A stretch of DNA of 6,636 nucleotides, from NCBI GenBank assembly GCA_029936705.1, contig JAPYSD010000205.1:1-6636 (forward strand), written 5' to 3'. Shown here piece by piece: positions 5,702-6,636 of this stretch. The notes beneath the pieces are model-generated. The model searched no databases, had not been told where the DNA came from, and worked only from the letters and a program-made list of their open reading frames with translations. The position numbers and the translations under genes were made by a program. The stretch is from Croceicoccus sp. (GTDB lineage Bacteria; Pseudomonadota; Alphaproteobacteria; Sphingomonadales; Sphingomonadaceae). Position 1 is the first letter of the stretch; each line of letters opens with the position of its first letter.

Positions 5702-6636
5702 ATGACCGACAGATATGATGCGATCATATTGGGCGCCGGCGCGGCGGGCATGATGTGCGCCATGCGCGCGGGCCAGCGCGGCCGCCGCGTGCTGCTGATC
5801 GAAAAGGCCGCGAAACCCGGTGCCAAGATCCTGATCTCGGGCGGCGGGCGGTGCAATTTCACCAATATCCACACCGCGCCCGACCGCTTCATCTCGGCCA
5901 ATCCGCATTTCGTGAAATCCGCGCTCAGCCGCTATACCGCCCGCGATTTCCTTGCGCTGGTCGAGGCGCATGGCATCGCCTGGCACGAAAAGACGCTGGG
6001 CCAGCTGTTCTGCGATGGGTCGGCGCGCCAGATCGTCGACATGCTGGTCGCAGAGGTGGAGCAGGCGGGCGGCATGTTCGCGCTGGGGCAGGAGATCGCG
6101 CCCCTGTCCGATAACGGCGTCACCCATGACGGCGAGGTCTTCACGGTCCAGACGCAGGACGGCACCTTTACCGCCCCCGCGCTGGTGATCGCCACGGGCG
6201 GCCCCTCGATCCCCAGGATGGGCGCATCGGGTTTCGCCTATGACCTTGCCCGTCAGTTCGGGCTGAAGGTGGTCGAACCGCGCCCCGCGCTCGTCCCGCT
6301 GACGCTGAAGGGCGAGGATCTGCTGTTCCGCGAACTGTCGGGCGTATCCAGCGACGTCACCGCCATCGCCGGGAAAACCCGGTTCCGCGAAGCGGCGCTG
6401 TTCACCCATCGCGGCCTGTCCGGCCCCGCGATCCTGCAGGTGTCGAGCTATTGGCGCCCCGGCGAGAGCATCGCCATCGACTTCTTTCCAGACCGCCCCG
6501 CCGACTGGCTGCTGACCGCCAAGCGCGAACAGCCGCGCCGCAGCTTTCGCGGCCTGCTGGCCGAGGCGCTGCCCGAACGCCTCGCCGCCGTGCTGGCGGA
6601 GAAGCTGGAGATGGACGGCCCGCTACAGGAAATCGC
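5702..6636 (+). CDS. BaiN/YhiN (HI0933) family FAD flavoprotein, 3' end cut by the window
   Basis: FAD-dependent NAD(P)/FAD oxidoreductase of the HI0933-like family (YhiN, BaiN, RdsA names). The usual substrate is unknown; one gut homologue acts in bile-acid metabolism, which should not be carried over here. The frame is open for 311 codons to the right edge; the family is near 390-400 residues, so roughly 80-90 are missing. Seen: the dinucleotide-binding GAGAAG (11-16) after a beta strand, acidic E34 for the FAD ribose, the family signature SGGGRCNFTN (46-55), LFCDGSA (102-108), ATGG (164-167), GASGFAYDLA (174-183) and FTHRGLSGPAILQ (234-246). The ATG at 5702 has AGGA at 5688-5691. It starts 32 bases after the SRP RNA U tract with no obvious promoter of its own, so it may depend on read-through. 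Confidence 0.94.
   Translation, partial: MTDRYDAIILGAGAAGMMCAMRAGQRGRRVLLIEKAAKPGAKILISGGGRCNFTNIHTAPDRFISANPHFVKSALSRYTARDFLALVEAHGIAWHEKTLGQLFCDGSARQIVDMLVAEVEQAGGMFALGQEIAPLSDNGVTHDGEVFTVQTQDGTFTAPALVIATGGPSIPRMGASGFAYDLARQFGLKVVEPRPALVPLTLKGEDLLFRELSGVSSDVTAIAGKTRFREAALFTHRGLSGPAILQVSSYWRPGESIAIDFFPDRPADWLLTAKREQPRRSFRGLLAEALPERLAAVLAEKLEMDGPLQEI

Noticed and set aside
2141..6409. A minus-strand open frame of 1422 codons running through hrpB, the complex I-type gene, ffs and the flavoprotein.
   Set aside because: Its product is an Arg, Ala, Gln and Pro-rich string with no domain. It lies antisense to four well-recognised genes; such long open frames arise in GC-rich DNA because stop codons are rare.
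1..6636. CRISPR arrays, tRNA genes, insertion sequences, phage or defence genes.
   Set aside because: No repeat-spacer pattern, tRNA-like cloverleaf, transposase, terminal inverted repeats or defence-type domain was seen on either strand.

Overview
The window is strongly GC-rich, densely coded DNA. It looks like a chromosomal segment of an alphaproteobacterium, most likely a carotenoid-producing member of Sphingomonadales (Erythrobacteraceae or Sphingomonadaceae). This inference rests on a CrtZ-type carotene hydroxylase, a long-chain polyprenyl diphosphate synthase, an HrpB helicase, an NDUFS4-like complex I accessory subunit (an alphaproteobacterial and mitochondrial trait), and a small SRP RNA behind a promoter close to the alphaproteobacterial CTTGAC-N17-CTATAT form. 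No mobile element, CRISPR array, tRNA or phage gene is visible.

Layout, left to right: crtZ (+, 20-538) meets, tail to tail, a minus-strand pair made of an AroQ-type chorismate mutase (1547-1230) followed 10 bases later by a leucine-rich-repeat protein of unknown function (1219-554). A 136-base divergent spacer (1548-1683) holds a 7-bp inverted repeat and a possible promoter. To its right run plus-strand genes: a polyprenyl (probably decaprenyl) diphosphate synthase (1684-2694), then after 19 bases the DEAH-box helicase hrpB (2714-5164), then a 92-residue NDUFS4/ETC complex I-type subunit (5215-5493). Next come the SRP RNA gene ffs (about 5578-5669) with a well-placed promoter and a U tract after its closing stem, and a BaiN/YhiN (HI0933)-type flavoprotein (from 5702) that runs off the right edge.

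The genes are mostly core functions. A loose theme is isoprenoid and respiratory-chain metabolism: a polyprenyl synthase for the ubiquinone tail, chorismate mutase at the branch point that also feeds the quinone ring, a complex I accessory subunit, and a xanthophyll enzyme. I see no convincing new multi-gene system. The points most worth a second look are the LRR protein beside chorismate mutase, the palindrome over the putative chorismate mutase promoter, a His in place of the usual active-site Gln in the mutase, and an altered helicase motif VI in HrpB.
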